DNA of 32,110 nt from Neocallimastix lanati (nom. inval.) (GCA_016946835.1 JACVTC010000228.1:102501-134610), one strand, 5' to 3'. Positions 1-13,560 are shown, counted from the first letter of the stretch. Numbers and translations are program-made. Notes: a model not told the origin generated them from the letters alone.

Positions 1-1801
1 AATACCTCCTGAATTAACAATTAATTGTGCCAACTTTTGATTATTCATTGATTATTTTTATAAAAATAGTTTATTTTAAATTTGCATAATTTATTCATAA
101 ATTCATATATTGTTTGAAAAATCAATAAAGCGATAATAAATAATATATATTATAATAATAATAATTTTATAAGAACTATAATTCTTGTAAGACTTATTTT
201 TATGATATATATTATAAAAAAAAAAAAATAAAATTCTATATTTACATCTGGTGAATGTTTTGTTAATTCACAAATTAAAGAAGCTGCGTTTTTTCTAACA
301 TATGGATCTGGACTCTTCATACATATAAATATATTTGGTAAAATATCCATATCAACAACAGATTCTGCAAGATCTATATTATGTTTTGCAATATGAGCTA
401 AACATGAACAAATTTGACGTTGAAGTTTATTATCTAAATGAGTAATATACATTGTAATAAAATGAATAGTATCGGCATCAACGACTGCTTGAGCCATCTT
501 TTTGTTTTTTGTTTTTTGTTTTTTTTTTTTTTATTATATTATTATTATTTTGTTTTTGATTATTTTAAATTTTATTTTATAATATATTTGTGATTTTTAT
601 TTGACCAAATTTATTGAAAAAACAAAATATTTTTTTATAAATATTTAATTTTAGCATATATTATAATTTATAAATTTAGAGATATATTATATAGATGTTT
701 TGTTATACTTCTGGTGAATGCTTTGCAATATCAGCCAAAGCGGAAATAGCTATTCTTTTTAACGAAATTTCAGGTTCTTGAACACATAATACTAATAATG
801 GAATAGATCCAGCATCAACAACTACTTGTGCAAGTTCTTTATATATAATTAAATTATTTTAAAATAATTTTAAAATATAAATTAATAATAATAGTTTAAA
901 AAAAAAATATATTAAAAATATTAAAAATAATAATAAAAAAATTAATAGAAAATAAAAGTAAAATAATTAAATTAAATGAGAATACAAAATATAAAAAAAT
1001 AAATAAATAAAATTACCTTCATTATGTCTAGCAATATATCCTATAGCCCATGCGGCTGCTTCTTTAACACCAGGATCAAAATCTTCAAGGCATGCAACTA
1101 ATGCGTTTACTGCACCTGAATTAGTTACAGCAGTTGCAAGTTCTGCATTATGTTTAGAAATTGCTCTTAATAAAAAGCAACTTGCTTTCTTATAAAAATG
1201 CTATCATTACAATTATTAATAATAAATAATAATTCATAAAAAAAAAAGGTTTTAAACACATATTATTCAATAAAATTAAATAATAAAAAAATTAAAATTA
1301 TCTTTATTACAAAAGTATAATATTATATTCATTATAATTATCAACTGGAATAAAATTAACAATCATAATAATATATAAAAGAATATTCATAATTGTTACA
1401 TTTTTTTCGCTTAACGAATAAATAAGTTGAGATAAAATATCATTATTAACCATAATATAAGCCATTTCTCTACTATAATTTGCTAATCTACCAAGAGCTA
1501 ATGCAGCTGCTTGTTGAACCCCGGGAACTGAATCTAATAATAATGGTTTAAGAAGAGTAATAACGTCCATTGATTGTAATGCTTGAATATTTGTTTCCCT
1601 TGACGCAAGATCAGCTACTGCTTGAACAAATGTTAATCGATCATGTTGATATTTTTCAAATACATTCATTACTGATCTTTGTGAATAAGTTTGTGAAATT
1701 AATGAGTTTTTTGCATTTGAATTAGTATTTTGTATATCTTTTGATTTCAGTATATTATCTTGTCTCAAATTTTTAATCTTTGTATTATTAACCACTTCCA
1801 T
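1..1801 (-). CDS. SPAG6: SPAG6/PF16 axonemal central-pair armadillo protein, 5' part (five exons, cut by window edge)
   Basis: Armadillo-repeat protein of the axonemal central apparatus, needed for flagellar beating in animals and green algae (PF16). Exons read from the minus strand are 1801-1400, 1200-1017, 836-709, 497-246 and 33-1, all with GT..AG introns of 180-212 bp. The 999 bp joined give 333 residues without a stop. ARM repeats run from about residue 50, with typical stretches such as AALALGRLANYS, VKEAAAWAIGYIARHN, ISALADIAKHSPE and VRKNAASLICELTKHSPD. Family members are about 510 aa, so roughly the last third lies off the window. The acceptor at 1202-1201 was preferred to a later AG because it restores HFYKKAS, matching the family. 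The start at 1801 adds about 39 polar residues before the usual SQR..NVFEKYQ beginning, so a shorter N-terminus is possible. Identity is very secure; exon edges are by inspection. Confidence 0.93.
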
Positions 1802-2163
1802 TTTTTATACAATATATAAAGAAAATGTATAATATTATCTTTTCTCTAATTATCTCTAATTATTTATTTTCTTCAATTTTTACTTATTTTATTAATTATA
1901 AATATTCTAACATTATAAAAATAAATGAAATATCATTTAAATTTAAAAATAATTAAATAAGATAAAAATAAAAATAGAAATAAATATAAAAAATATATAT
2001 CAATGATTATAATGAAAAAATATTAACAAAAAAATTAAATTTGCAAAAAAAAAAAACTTTATACATAAAAAAAGATAAATATATATAGGAAATTTTGATT
2101 TAATTACTATATATATAGTTTAAAAATATTAAAATTTTAAATTTTATTATTAATTAAAATTTC

Positions 2164-2205
<42 letters not shown>

Positions 2206-2480
2206 TTTTTATTACATTAAATTTTATTATTTAAAAAATAAATATATTTATATATATATTCCTTTCCATAATATTTTAAATATTATATATGAATTTTATA
2301 TTTAATTTGCTTTGTAATAAAATAATAAAAAAAAGAATTATCAATTTAAGACATAAGAAAAACTTATAACTATTATACTTTTAATAATTTAATAAATTTC
2401 ATTTATTACTTTTTTTATATTAACATATATATCTTTATATAATAATGTAATAATAATAACTACTGTAATAATTACTTATT

Positions 2481-2515
<35 letters not shown>

Positions 2516-2572
2516 CTTTTTATCATTATAATAAATATATATTTTAATTTTTACATTAATAATTATTAATTA
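1802..2572. other. Intergenic AT-rich spacer between SPAG6 and the Arf-GEF
   Basis: This stretch lies upstream of SPAG6 and downstream of the minus-strand Arf-GEF, so it should hold the SPAG6 promoter and the Arf-GEF 3' end. It is almost pure A/T with a 33-T run at 2171-2203 and a TTTA microsatellite around 2480-2513. No coding, RNA or mobile signal was seen. Confidence 0.6.
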
Positions 2573-5500
2573 TTAACTATTTATTATTATATTACTATTA
2601 GAACAATCATTGTTATTATTAGGATTTGAATTAATACTTAAATTAGAATAATTTTTTTGTTCATCACACATATTTGATTTTTTTATCGTGGAATTTGAAG
2701 AATCACTGATATTTAAATTGTCATTTTTGTCTACAAAATCTTCCTTTAGGGTATTAAATTCATTTTTATCCTCTTTAGTATTATGACTAGGTGATGTACT
2801 ATTATATGCATTATTTTTAGTTATTGTATTAGTAGATGTTGTAGATGTTGAAGTATTACTACATATACTATTAATAGTTGTACTTGCTTTTATGTTATTA
2901 TTTTCTTTATTTTTGCAATATTCAATTTTATTTAATTCATTGCTATCTAAATTATTATAAGATCCATCTTCATTTTCATAATTATTATCAATTCTTTTAT
3001 TATTGTTGTTGTCAAAATCAGTAATGTTACAATTATTAATATTATTAACTGTAGTATTATTGTTATCATTATCAGTTCTAGTTATTTCATTTTCTTGACT
3101 TTCATTATTATTTAATGTATCTAATTCTGAAATATCATTGAGATCAGAATCAATTTCTCTATATATATTACTATTAGATGTAACATCCACTTCAAAACAA
3201 TTTTTAAGGAAATAGATATAGCAACAATATCTCTCATACATTATTTTATTTTTTCTTATTTGCCTTATAATTTTTGTTAATTGTTCACTAAATTTTTGCT
3301 TTGCAGTTTTAGATATAGGTAAAAGAACAATATATTGATTATATAATTTTTTATTTTCATGAATAACATTTAAATATTCAGTATTCTTCATTTCATATTT
3401 TTCAATTACATCCTGTTAAAAAATTAATAATTAGAAAAATATAATTTTTATATAAATTTTATATACAAAAGTTTATCAAATTAATATTATCTTTAAATAA
3501 TTAATAATTATTATTTTTATTATGTATATTTCGTAAAAATATAAACCTTAATATAATATTCTAACAAATTATCATTTTCAAATTCAATATAATTAATATT
3601 GTAAGGTGAATATATTACTGATTCTTTTAAATCTAAAATTCCTTTCTCATTATTAATATTTTCGCATTTTTTACAATTATTATCAATAATATTCTCTTCA
3701 TTATTTCCGTAATTCTCACTTCTTTCATTATCATCATTTATACTACTTTCACTGTCCTTTTTGTTATTATTATTGATATTATCACCATCCTTAATTGAAT
3801 TATTTACTTTTTCATTAACTGAATCATTTGTTTTTTCATTAATTGAATCATTTGTTTTTTCATTAATTGAATGGTTTATTTTTTCATTAATTGAATCATT
3901 TGTTTTCTCATTAATTGAATCCTTTGTTTTTTCATTAATTGAACTAACAAATAAATAATCATCTTCTGTATCTTTATCATCAATATCTTCATTACTTATA
4001 TTTAATGCTAAATCTAATTCTTTTTCTAAATTTGAAATACTATTAGTTATACAATCAGATGATTTTATATTTTTACTGCATTTTAGAGGATTTAAATTAG
4101 CTGTTATAAAAGAAGATAAAAAGTTTATTGAATTCATCCATTCAATCATTGATTCTTTTGTATCTACCTCAAATATAATATCTTTTTTATCAAAGCATAT
4201 ATGAAATATATTTCTTTCTTTAAATTCAAATTTTGAGTAAACACATACACAATTTGTAATTGGAATAATATATGAAACTTTTGGTACATTAATAATTGTC
4301 TATGTTTTAATAATTTTTATTATTATTAATACAATTTTTTTTTAATTTATAAAAAATTATTAATTATTTTTTTAAAAAAAAAAAAACTAATATTTATATA
4401 TTTATAAATTATCTTACAGATTGATCTTTTTTTTGTCTATCAGATTTATTATTGTTCAAAAACCATTTCCAATTTGAAAACAATATTAAACGATCCTCAC
4501 ATAAAACAACCCAATATGTACTTAATTTACCATTCCAAACATTTTTTCCAGTTTTATCACAAAATGTGCCCTTTTTCATTTTTCCTTCTTTTAATTGGAG
4601 TACTAATTTTGATATATTTTGATTTTTATCAACTTTATTCATATTCATTTTAGAATTCATTTGAACATTCTGACACTGAATGTTCTTTTTATTAATAGAT
4701 TCATTTAGACTTATTGAATTATTTAAATTATTTTCAATATAATTACAATCAATATTACATCTTGAATCTATTTCTTCATGTTTTATAGAAATTTCCTTAT
4801 TAATACAGTTATTAGTATCATTTAAACTATTTTCATTATTAGTATTATCACATCTATTATTATTAATTTTTGCTGTTGATAAAAGCATATTTTGAGTACT
4901 CTTAAGATCAACATAATTGGCTAAACTTCTTTGATTATAATCGTCAATTGCTGTAAGTGATGATGAAATTTTAGAATCAATAATTGAAAGAAAGGATCCT
5001 TTTTCAAATAAATGTTGTTGTTTTCTACCTAATGTATAATTTAGTAAACCTTTCTTTTTCTTTTCTGGTTTTTCTGTTAACTCATTAAATCTAGATTTTA
5101 TAATTATTTGTTCTAGGTCACTATTGTCAATACTTTTCTTAGGTTTTGGTTGGTATTCCACATTAGTATTGGTATCTTCAATTTTAAAATCAAGTTCGTC
5201 TCTGCTATTATTTTTAGATGATTTTTTATTTCCACTATTTTCTTCAGTAATATTTAAGAGATCATCATTATTTAATCCCTCTGTGGTATAAAAATTATAT
5301 AATTGACTATTTAATGATAAAGGTGAGTTTTGATATGTTTTAGAGGGAGATTCAATTGGATTTAATTGGTGTAATGATTCATTTGAATTATTCTTTGATG
5401 GAAATCCATCTGTTATAACAGATAAGTCATATAAATTAGGTGTATCAATATATAGATAGGAAGATAATTCAATTTTTATATTCGATAATGAAGATATTGA

Positions 5501-6499
5501 ATATTCTAAATCCAATGCTACGTCATAATTATTTTCAAATTTACTAATATTATATATCTACAAAAAGCATATTGTTAATTAATTAATTAATTAATTAATC
5601 AGTTATTACTTATTTATTAATTTTTTTATTTATTTATTTATTTTAAACTTATTTATTTATGAATTTATTTAATAATAAATCAAAAATAATAAGATGTAAA
5701 ATATAAATTATTATTTAAATATATTATATTCCATTTTGATATTTACTTGTTTTTCCTGTTTATCTAAATGGAAATTACTTGAACTAGATGAACTCAAACT
5801 CCTTCTTTGTAATATACTTAATGATCTTTGAAGTACACTACCTTTCTTTTTTAACGTTGGTGGAGTCGGTGAAGACTGATTTAAATTTATGAATTCACTA
5901 TTTTTAATATTATCGTATATTATCTATATTTAAAATTTATTTGTATTTGAAATTTAATTTCGAAAACTATTTGAAAAAATATTTATTATTTTAATATTAA
6001 TATTCAATTATTATCTATTTTTTAAAAAAAAAAATTACCTCAAGAATTTCTTTTGGTATATAATATTTAATTTCACTATGTTCAACATTGGATATAAATT
6101 GTTTTACTGTTATTTTACTTTTAACTTTTGGATTATGTAAATCCGTATTTAACATAATCAATGAATATGCTAATATGTAAGGATAGTCTTTAAATTAATT
6201 TTTTTAAGTTAAGCATTAAATATTTACAATTAAATAAATTAATTTTATTTTAATATATATATATTTATATTATTATATATATTATATTTATTAGAATTAT
6301 TATTATTGCTTTACAATTGTTATAATTTCATCATTGATTAATTAATATTAATACCTGAACTAGGATATATTTCTGGGTTATCTTTATAGTATTTGTCAGC
6401 TAACGCCTTTATTACTCTATCAATTTCTTGAGATTCAACTGGTAAACTATAATTCAAAAGGAAAATTCTTTTTATATAGAGACCAAAAAAAAAGAAAAG

Positions 6500-6549
<50 letters not shown>

Positions 6550-7793
6550 TTTTGATATATATATATATTAATTAATCATAATAATAAATTTATTATGATG
6601 AATTAATTATAAATTATAAAATATAATAATTACCTTAATGCTCTATCAATTGATACTTTATGAAAACTAATATTTTCCATTAATGTATTTAATATTTTCA
6701 AGTAAAATGGGGTACTTTTAAAAATTAAATCAAAAAAAAAAAAAAAATACATATACATATATATATATTAATATATAATTTCAATTTCAATATATTATAA
6801 AACGAATAAAGATTATATATTATATAAAATATATATATATAAAATAATAATAATAAGAATAAAAAATAATTAAAAATAATTTACTTATAATATAACTGAC
6901 TAAATATATATGAATAATATATATATAATAATAATTTACCCTTTAGATACATATTTAAATATTTCATATTCTGGAGTATATTGTTTTAATCTTTGTAAAA
7001 ATTCAGAAGGTGTTTCTGTACTATATGGTTTAATATCTTCAGGTGAAATATTTGAAGCAGGGAGTATTGGGGAAGTTGTATCTAACTGCTTTTCAAGATG
7101 AGATAATGAATTACATTTAAACATTTCTTCTTTTTTTAATGTATTCTTCTTAATTTGGTTGTATGTAACACTTGGGTTGTTGTCTAATGATATTTCTTTT
7201 GTATGAATATTTATATCATTAGAATGTTGCCATATTGCATTTTCACTCTTAGCATTAATATTATTTTTATCTATTGAAAATTCTACTTTATTTTCACCAT
7301 TAGAATTGACTGTAATTTTGTTTGAATTATCATTTTGTGAATCTGACAGTAGAAATGTTTCATTTGTTTCACTAATTGTATTAACAATTATATTATTATT
7401 AATGTTATTATTATCATTATTATTTATATCTTTACTAGTAATTTCTTTTGATCCATCTCTTTCTTCTGATTCATCTTTTTTTTTTGATTCATTTATCTTT
7501 ATCTCGTTATTTTTACTATTATAACTGTTTTTGTTATCATCATTTTTTGAATCAGTCTTTAATATTTTCAAACTAAAATTATTATTACTGGAATCTTTAC
7601 CTTCAACTGTATAATTATTATAGCTTTTTTCCGATATTTTATAATGTTTTTCATAATTATTTAATATATCAAATATGTCAACTATACTATTACTTCCATC
7701 AGTTCGTTTATCAATTTCCTCAATATCTATATCTACACTATTTGATTCAATATTTTTTTTCTCATTATCATGTATGATAGTTAATTCACTCAT
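2573..7793 (-). CDS. Sec7-PH Arf guanine-nucleotide exchange factor (EFA6/Syt1/Yel1-like), eight exons
   Basis: Predicted activator of Arf-family GTPases in membrane traffic. Exons on the minus strand are 7793-6940, 6714-6634, 6467-6355, 6187-6039, 5923-5747, 5557-4418, 4299-3547 and 3412-2573; together 4107 bp, 1368 aa, ending TAA. Residues 1-255 are a Ser/Asn/Asp-rich tail. The Sec7 domain (about 257-420) contains FLQRLKQYTPEYEIFKYV, then LPVESQEIDR, whose Glu (about residue 323) is the glutamic finger, and LIMLNTDLHNP (about 360-369). After a long disordered insert, a PH domain (about 780-900) runs from LKEGKMKKGTF through YWVVLCEDRLILFSNW to the terminal helix ESMIEWMNSINFL. A helical stretch near 1095-1150 (YIVLLPISKTAKQKF) resembles the segment after PH in EFA6-type GEFs. 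The Gly usually next to the finger is Val here. The N-terminus is a simple ATG choice. The paralogue group within EFA6/Syt1/Yel1 is not settled. Confidence 0.88.
3793..3936 (-). repeat. Six 24-bp tandem repeats inside the Arf-GEF coding region
   Basis: Six exact-length 24-bp units are visible, with a few substitutions and a partial seventh. They encode an eight-residue Asn/Asp/Ser/Glu/Lys repeat (NDSINEKT-like) in the disordered tail after the PH domain. Unit length is a multiple of three, so copy-number change would keep the frame. Confidence 0.9.
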
Positions 7794-8613
7794 AGTTATA
7801 TAAAAATATTATATAAATCTGAATTATATAAATCTCCTAGAAGTAAAATTTCATTAAATTATTTTATTATCATCTTTTTTTAAATGATAATTATTATATT
7901 ATATATTCTTAGAAAATATAAATAAAAATTTGTAAAAAATATATTATATATATTTATATTTAAAAATATTAACCGTTTAATTCTAATTAAAATCAAATGT
8001 TAAAAAATAATAATAAAATATATTAGTGAAATTTTATATATTTTATATATATATATAAAATTACTTAAGAAATTAAATTTTATATTATGTAAAATTTTAA
8101 ATTTTAATTATTATAATAAATATTTACCAAATATATATTGTATATTTTCCATGGTCAATAAATATCTTAATAAAAAATTATATTAAAAATATAAAATATA
8201 TATATACTTCAAAAATGTACTAATTTAAATTTTAAAAAAATAATATATGGTATAATACATTTGTAAATATATATATAGTAAATATTTATACATAAATTTT
8301 TAATTATAAAATTTTAATTATAACTTTTATTATAATAATTAACCAGATATATATTATATATTTTCAATTATCAATAAATAATATAGATTAAAAAAATTAT
8401 TAAAATTAAAGATATAATAATTTAAATAAGCATATCAAAATGTTAAAAGCTTTCATTAATAAGGTAGAAACTCAATCAGGAGAAATATTTTTATTTATTA
8501 TTTACATTATAATAAATAAAGTGTCTTAATATAATTTTTTTTCTTTAATTTTCCTATAAATTAATGTTATTTATAATTAGAATTTTTATTAAGTTTATCT
8601 TTTTAAATATATA

Positions 8614-8668
<55 letters not shown>

Positions 8669-8892
8669 TAATTTTAATAATAAAAAAATGTTTTTTAATT
8701 GATAAAAAAAAAAAAAAAAAAAAACATTGTATATAATATATAATAGCATATAGCAAAGAAAAACTATAAAATATCCCAAAATATTATTGAAAAAAATAAA
8801 TTTAATACATTTATTAAAATATACATTAAAAAATAGAGTTGATTTAAAATAACATTTATGTATAAATAAATATATTTAATAATAATTCTTTG

Positions 8893-8926
<34 letters not shown>

Positions 8927-9398
8927 AAAATTAACAATAAAAAAAAAGAAGAAATATAACTCACAATATTATTAAATATATAGATATATATATAAATAAA
9001 TATATAAATATAGATAATTAAATATTAATTTTTTTTATTCAACAAAAAAAAAAAAAAAAAAAAAAGAAAAAAAGAAAAAAAGAAATTATTAAATTTATTT
9101 ATTGATACATTTATTAAAAAAAATCATTTACTAAACATGGAGTTTAATGAAAATAGTATTTATGTTTAAATAAATATATTTAATAATAATAGTAATATTT
9201 TGTATATTTTTTGAAATTCAACATACTTTTTTTCTAAGATAATTGAAAGCATAATGATGATAATTAAAAAATCTTACACAGTGCTTTAAATAACTAATTA
9301 TAAAATTGTATAAATTATCGATATATAATAACAATTATTAACATATATCTAATCTTTAAGCTTATATTATTAGCTTAACTATATCTATTTACATATAT
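7794..9398. other. Long AT-rich spacer between the Arf-GEF and CFAP58
   Basis: A 1.6-kb non-coding stretch that should contain the Arf-GEF promoter and the CFAP58 3' UTR. It has a 46-A run at 8615-8660 and further A/T runs near 8705-8724, 8899-8925 and 9043-9065. Two pairs of diverged duplications are visible: 8106-8195 with 8326-8420, and 8791-8886 with 9086-9190. The short lysine-rich open frame crossing the T-run near 8764-8964 is low complexity and not credible as a gene. Confidence 0.6.
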
Positions 9399-12300
9399 TT
9401 AAACTTTAATTGATGTCATTTTTTTATTTTTTATTGCATTATTTATATACTCATTTTTTATAGAATTTATTCTTTCATTTAGCTCGGTTATGATATATTT
9501 ATATTCTTTTGATTGTGTTTGATACATTTCCAATTCCTATATATTAAGTAAATAAATATCATATTAATATATATCTTCAATTAAATTAATTATACTAAAA
9601 TTTTAAAAAGTAAAACATAAATAAAAAAAATTTTACCGTTTCGATATGTTTTAAATTAGATTTTTTATCTTTTAATATTTGTTGATATTCTGAGATTTGT
9701 TCCATTGCTTCTGACCCAATTTTTTTAGACAAAATCATTTTCAATTGAAGATAATTCTTTTCAATTTCACGAATTTTTTCATCTTTTTTTCTTTCTGTTT
9801 TTGATTTCTCCATAAGTTTTTGTTGTAATGTTTGATGTAATTTTATCATTTCCAACGCTTGTGGATCAGTACCTTCTAATTGTCTCCAACGGTGAACATT
9901 TATTGGTTTTTTCAGTTCGTCTTCTAATGCCTTTTCATGTGTTTGTTCTTCAATAAGTTGAGTCTCTAATCTATAAATAGCGTTTTTCATTAGATCAATA
10001 TTAGAAATTTTTGCCTTTAATGAAATTCTTTGTTGTTTCATTGACCATATTTCCTCATATAAAACACGAATTTCTTTCATTCTTTCACTGTATTTAGTTT
10101 CTTCTCGTAATATAGAGGATTGGATTGTTTTCAAATTATTATAGGCTTTTTGAAGATCAGAATTCTGCTTAATCCACTGCGAACTCAAATTATCACGTTC
10201 TCTTACCAGCACATTTAATGTATTTTCTTGTCGAGATTTTTCTAATTCTGCTTCTTTCACAAATTTATTTAATTTAGCTTCCTCAGTCATTTGATTTCTA
10301 ATATAAGTTTGTGCAATATCATTCTGAAGTTTCAAATTTTTAATTTCTGAACTAATTTGTTCTGTATCTTTTCTCAATTTTTCATAATCTGCTTTTTCAG
10401 TTTTTAATAGATCTTCCTTACAAAGAATATTTTCCTTATATCCCGATATTTGATAATTCATAATTTTTACTCGTTGTCTCATTTCACCAATTTCAGATTG
10501 AACTTCAATTAATTTTTTACTATGAAGATTTCTATCAGTTTGTAAAGCATCATATAAATTCTGTTGTCTTTTTAATTTTCTTTCTACATTCATTACTTTC
10601 TTTTGGTATTCATATATTTTTAATTCTTTTTGTTTAATATCTTTTACTTCTTTAACACATTCTTCCTGAATTTTTACAATATCATTAGATATAGTCTGAA
10701 TTTCAGCTTTTTTACTTTTAATATCTGATGTAATTTGCGTGGCTTCTGAAATGTATCTTTGTTTTTGCATTTTTATATGATGTTGTATCTGCTCACAAAT
10801 TGAAATATATTGTGTATACTTTTGAGTACGACTGGCTATTTTATCAATATTATTATCTAAAATGAAATTTTCACGAGTTAAATTTTCAAGAATACGTTTA
10901 CTATGATCAATAAATTTTTGTTCCTTATTCCTATCATTTTCAATTTCAACTAATTTATCTTTCATTTCCCTTCTTTTATTTTCAGCCTCTTCTTTTTGCT
11001 CTTCTAAATTTTGAATTTTTTTTTTAAATTCATCATGTACTGATCTTATTTTTTTAATTTCATTTTTATTTCTAGTAATTTCATCTTCTCTATCTTTTAA
11101 TTCTTTTTGTAATTTTTCATTCTCCAAAACGACTTTATTAGTATCATTAGTTTGCTCTTCAAATTCTTGTTGTAATTTTTGAACTCGTAATATCAATTGC
11201 TCCTTTTCTTTATTTATTTTTTCATATTCAACATTTTGATTCTCAATACTTTCCTTTAAACTTTCATTTTCCTCATCAGTACGTTTTATAACTTCAGATT
11301 TATTATGAACTTCTTGTATTTTTGTTGATAGAGTACTTCTCAATTCTCTAAGATCTCTATCAATCTTCTCCCTTGTCTTTGTCTCTATTTCAATTTCTAA
11401 TTTTTTTTGAATATTTTTATCTTTTATAAAATATATTTCTTGTTCAATTTCTTGTTTTTGAAGATCACATTTTCTTATATTTTCAGATATACTAATAATT
11501 TCATTTCTAACATCTTGAATTTCTTGTATTTGTTCTTCTAAATCTTTAGAGGTCTGTTCTTTTGTTCTTAAAAGTTCATTTACAATTCTTTCTTGATTAA
11601 CATTTAAATTAACACCTCGACTCATTGTTGTACTTAAATTTAGTATTTCTTGTTTTAATTTTCTTAATTCCTCTTTTTGCGCTTCTTCTTGAAATTCATT
11701 ACTTTCTATTGTTTCTGTTGCCTTTTTAATTTGATTTTGTAATGTTTGTATGGTTTGTTGATTTTCAAATGAAATCTGCATTGCTTCATGTATTGTATTT
11801 TGATTTTCCATGTAGGAATCACAAAGATTCTTATATTTTTCAAATTGATTAAAATTCATTTTAAACGTTTTTTGAACAATTTTTGTTAATTTTTCAAATT
11901 CATTTATAAATCTATAAAATTCCTCATATTCACCTGGATGATTAATAAAATCCATACTTTCCTGCTCTATTACTTTAAAAGAACGCTCATAATTTTCTCT
12001 TTCACGAGTAAAATCCTCTAAATCTCTTATTATTTTACTTTCTGCTTCTTGGATGGCATCTCTTTTTATTTTTTCTAATATATAAAATGATATTTTCAAT
12101 TTGTATATACATACATATATATATAATTAAAATTAATATACATCTAAATATTTAAATTACAAAAATTAAAAATTAAAAATATAAAAAAACCATAATGTAA
12201 ATCATTATTTGATTTTACTTTTTTCTTCTGTGGTATGTTGGGTATCTATATTATTTTCTTTTGTTAAATTTGCCTTAGAAATAGTATCATTTTTTGTCTT

Positions 12301-12498
12301 TTCATCTTCAAAACGAATTTTTTTAATGATATTTTTTTTCTCCTTGACTACTGAGGAAGGCTCATTTATGGCCTCTTCTTTTTTTTCTGTGATTTCATTA
12401 TTACTTTCAGTTGTTTTAATTTTATTATTTAATTCAGTGGATACAGTTTTAGAATCTTGTACCGATGATTCATCATTATTTTTATTTTCTGTATTCAT
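9399..12498 (-). CDS. CFAP58: CFAP58 (CCDC147) cilia- and flagella-associated coiled-coil protein, three exons
   Basis: A long coiled-coil axonemal protein needed for cilium/flagellum assembly and motility in animals and algae. Exons are 12498-12219, 12074-9637 and 9536-9399, with introns of 144 and 100 bp; the 2856 bp give 951 aa ending in TAA. Nearly all of residues 95-950 is heptad-rich coiled coil. Family landmarks include EFEKLTKIVQKTF near the start, KLKRQQNLYDALQTDRN in the middle, the conserved block VHRWRQLEGTDPQA, and the C-terminal MYQTQSKEYKYIITEL restored by the last exon. Exon 1 encodes about 93 disordered Glu/Lys/Asn-rich residues absent from the usual family start. It is joined because its GTAAAA donor and the TATTAG acceptor agree in phase. 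If exon 1 is wrong, the protein begins near 12099. Family length is about 870 aa, so this copy looks complete. Confidence 0.92.
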
Positions 12499-13524
12499 TG
12501 TTCTTCTATATCTAAAAATTTCACTAAAATATTTTTATAGTATTGATAACTTTATTTCAATGAACTCGTAATATAAATTTTTATTTGAAAAAAATGAATT
12601 TATGATTCAATTTTATTATTGAAATTAAAACAAAATCTGATATTAGTTAAAAAGTATTTCTATTAATTAACATATATAAAATTTTGATGTAAAATTAAAA
12701 TTAATATATATATATATATATGTTTATTAATTTAAATATTTTTATAACTAGTTAACTAATAATTTTTTCTTCTTTCTTTGGTATAATTTATTAAATCTAA
12801 TAAATGATGATAATAAAGAAGTAAAAGATAAAAAGTAATATTAATAGTTAATATGTCATGAAAAAATATAAAAAATATATATATATATAAAAATAAAAAA
12901 TAAAAATAAATTAAATGAAATTTTCAATATAAAGATAATAGAATAAAAAAATAAAAAAAAAAATAAAATAAAATAAAATAAAATAAAATAAATAAATAAT
13001 TAAAAAGTAAAAAACTTTAAAAAATATCTATTTTCCAAAATAAATAAAAGATCATATATTTTGTTTTTGTTTTTGTTTTTGTTTTTTGTATTTTTATTTT
13101 TGTTTCTTATTCTTATAAATTTTATTAACATTTCAATTCATTATAAATAATTTAAAGTTTTTAAAATATTTTACATCACCTAACAAAATAAAAAAATTAA
13201 TTTATAAAAATATTTTTTTTATATTGAGACCTAATTAAATGAATATAATTTATAAATTAATTATAATTACCATTATATTATACTATTCTGAAATATAATT
13301 GGTCAATAATTTGCATATTAAAATTTTTTTTTTAAAAAAATTTTTATTTTAAAAAAAAAGGCATATTGACAAAGACAAAGAATAATTGATTATTCATTAT
13401 TTTTAAATACCCATTCATTTTTGCAAAATAATATATATTACTTAAATTTTAATCATTGTACACATATATAATTAAAATAAAATAATTTATTTATATTTTT
13501 AAAACAATTAAAAAAAAAAAAAAA
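12499..13524. promoter_or_regulatory. Divergent (shared) promoter region of CFAP58 and BCAS2
   Basis: The only spacer here between two genes pointing away from each other, so it must hold both promoters. It contains AAAAT tandem units around 12960-12990, a TTTTTG-type repeat at about 13061-13085, a T/A palindromic block near 13325-13360 and several AT dinucleotide runs. Individual promoter elements cannot be fixed in such AT-rich sequence. No gene was seen. Confidence 0.55.
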
Positions 13525-13560
13525 ATGAATACTGATAATATTATTATAGATGCTCTTCCA

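Noticed and set aside
3761-3958. Plus-strand frame of repeated Phe/Ser/Leu/Ile units that looks like a membrane protein
   Set aside because: It is the opposite strand of the 24-bp repeats in the Arf-GEF exon.
8764-8964. Lys-rich 66-residue frame on the minus strand
   Set aside because: It crosses a long T homopolymer, has no family resemblance and sits in AT-only spacer.
12209-12571. 120-residue hydrophobic frame on the plus strand
   Set aside because: It is the reverse complement of the Glu/Lys-rich first exon of CFAP58, which produces artificial Phe/Leu/Ser-rich frames.
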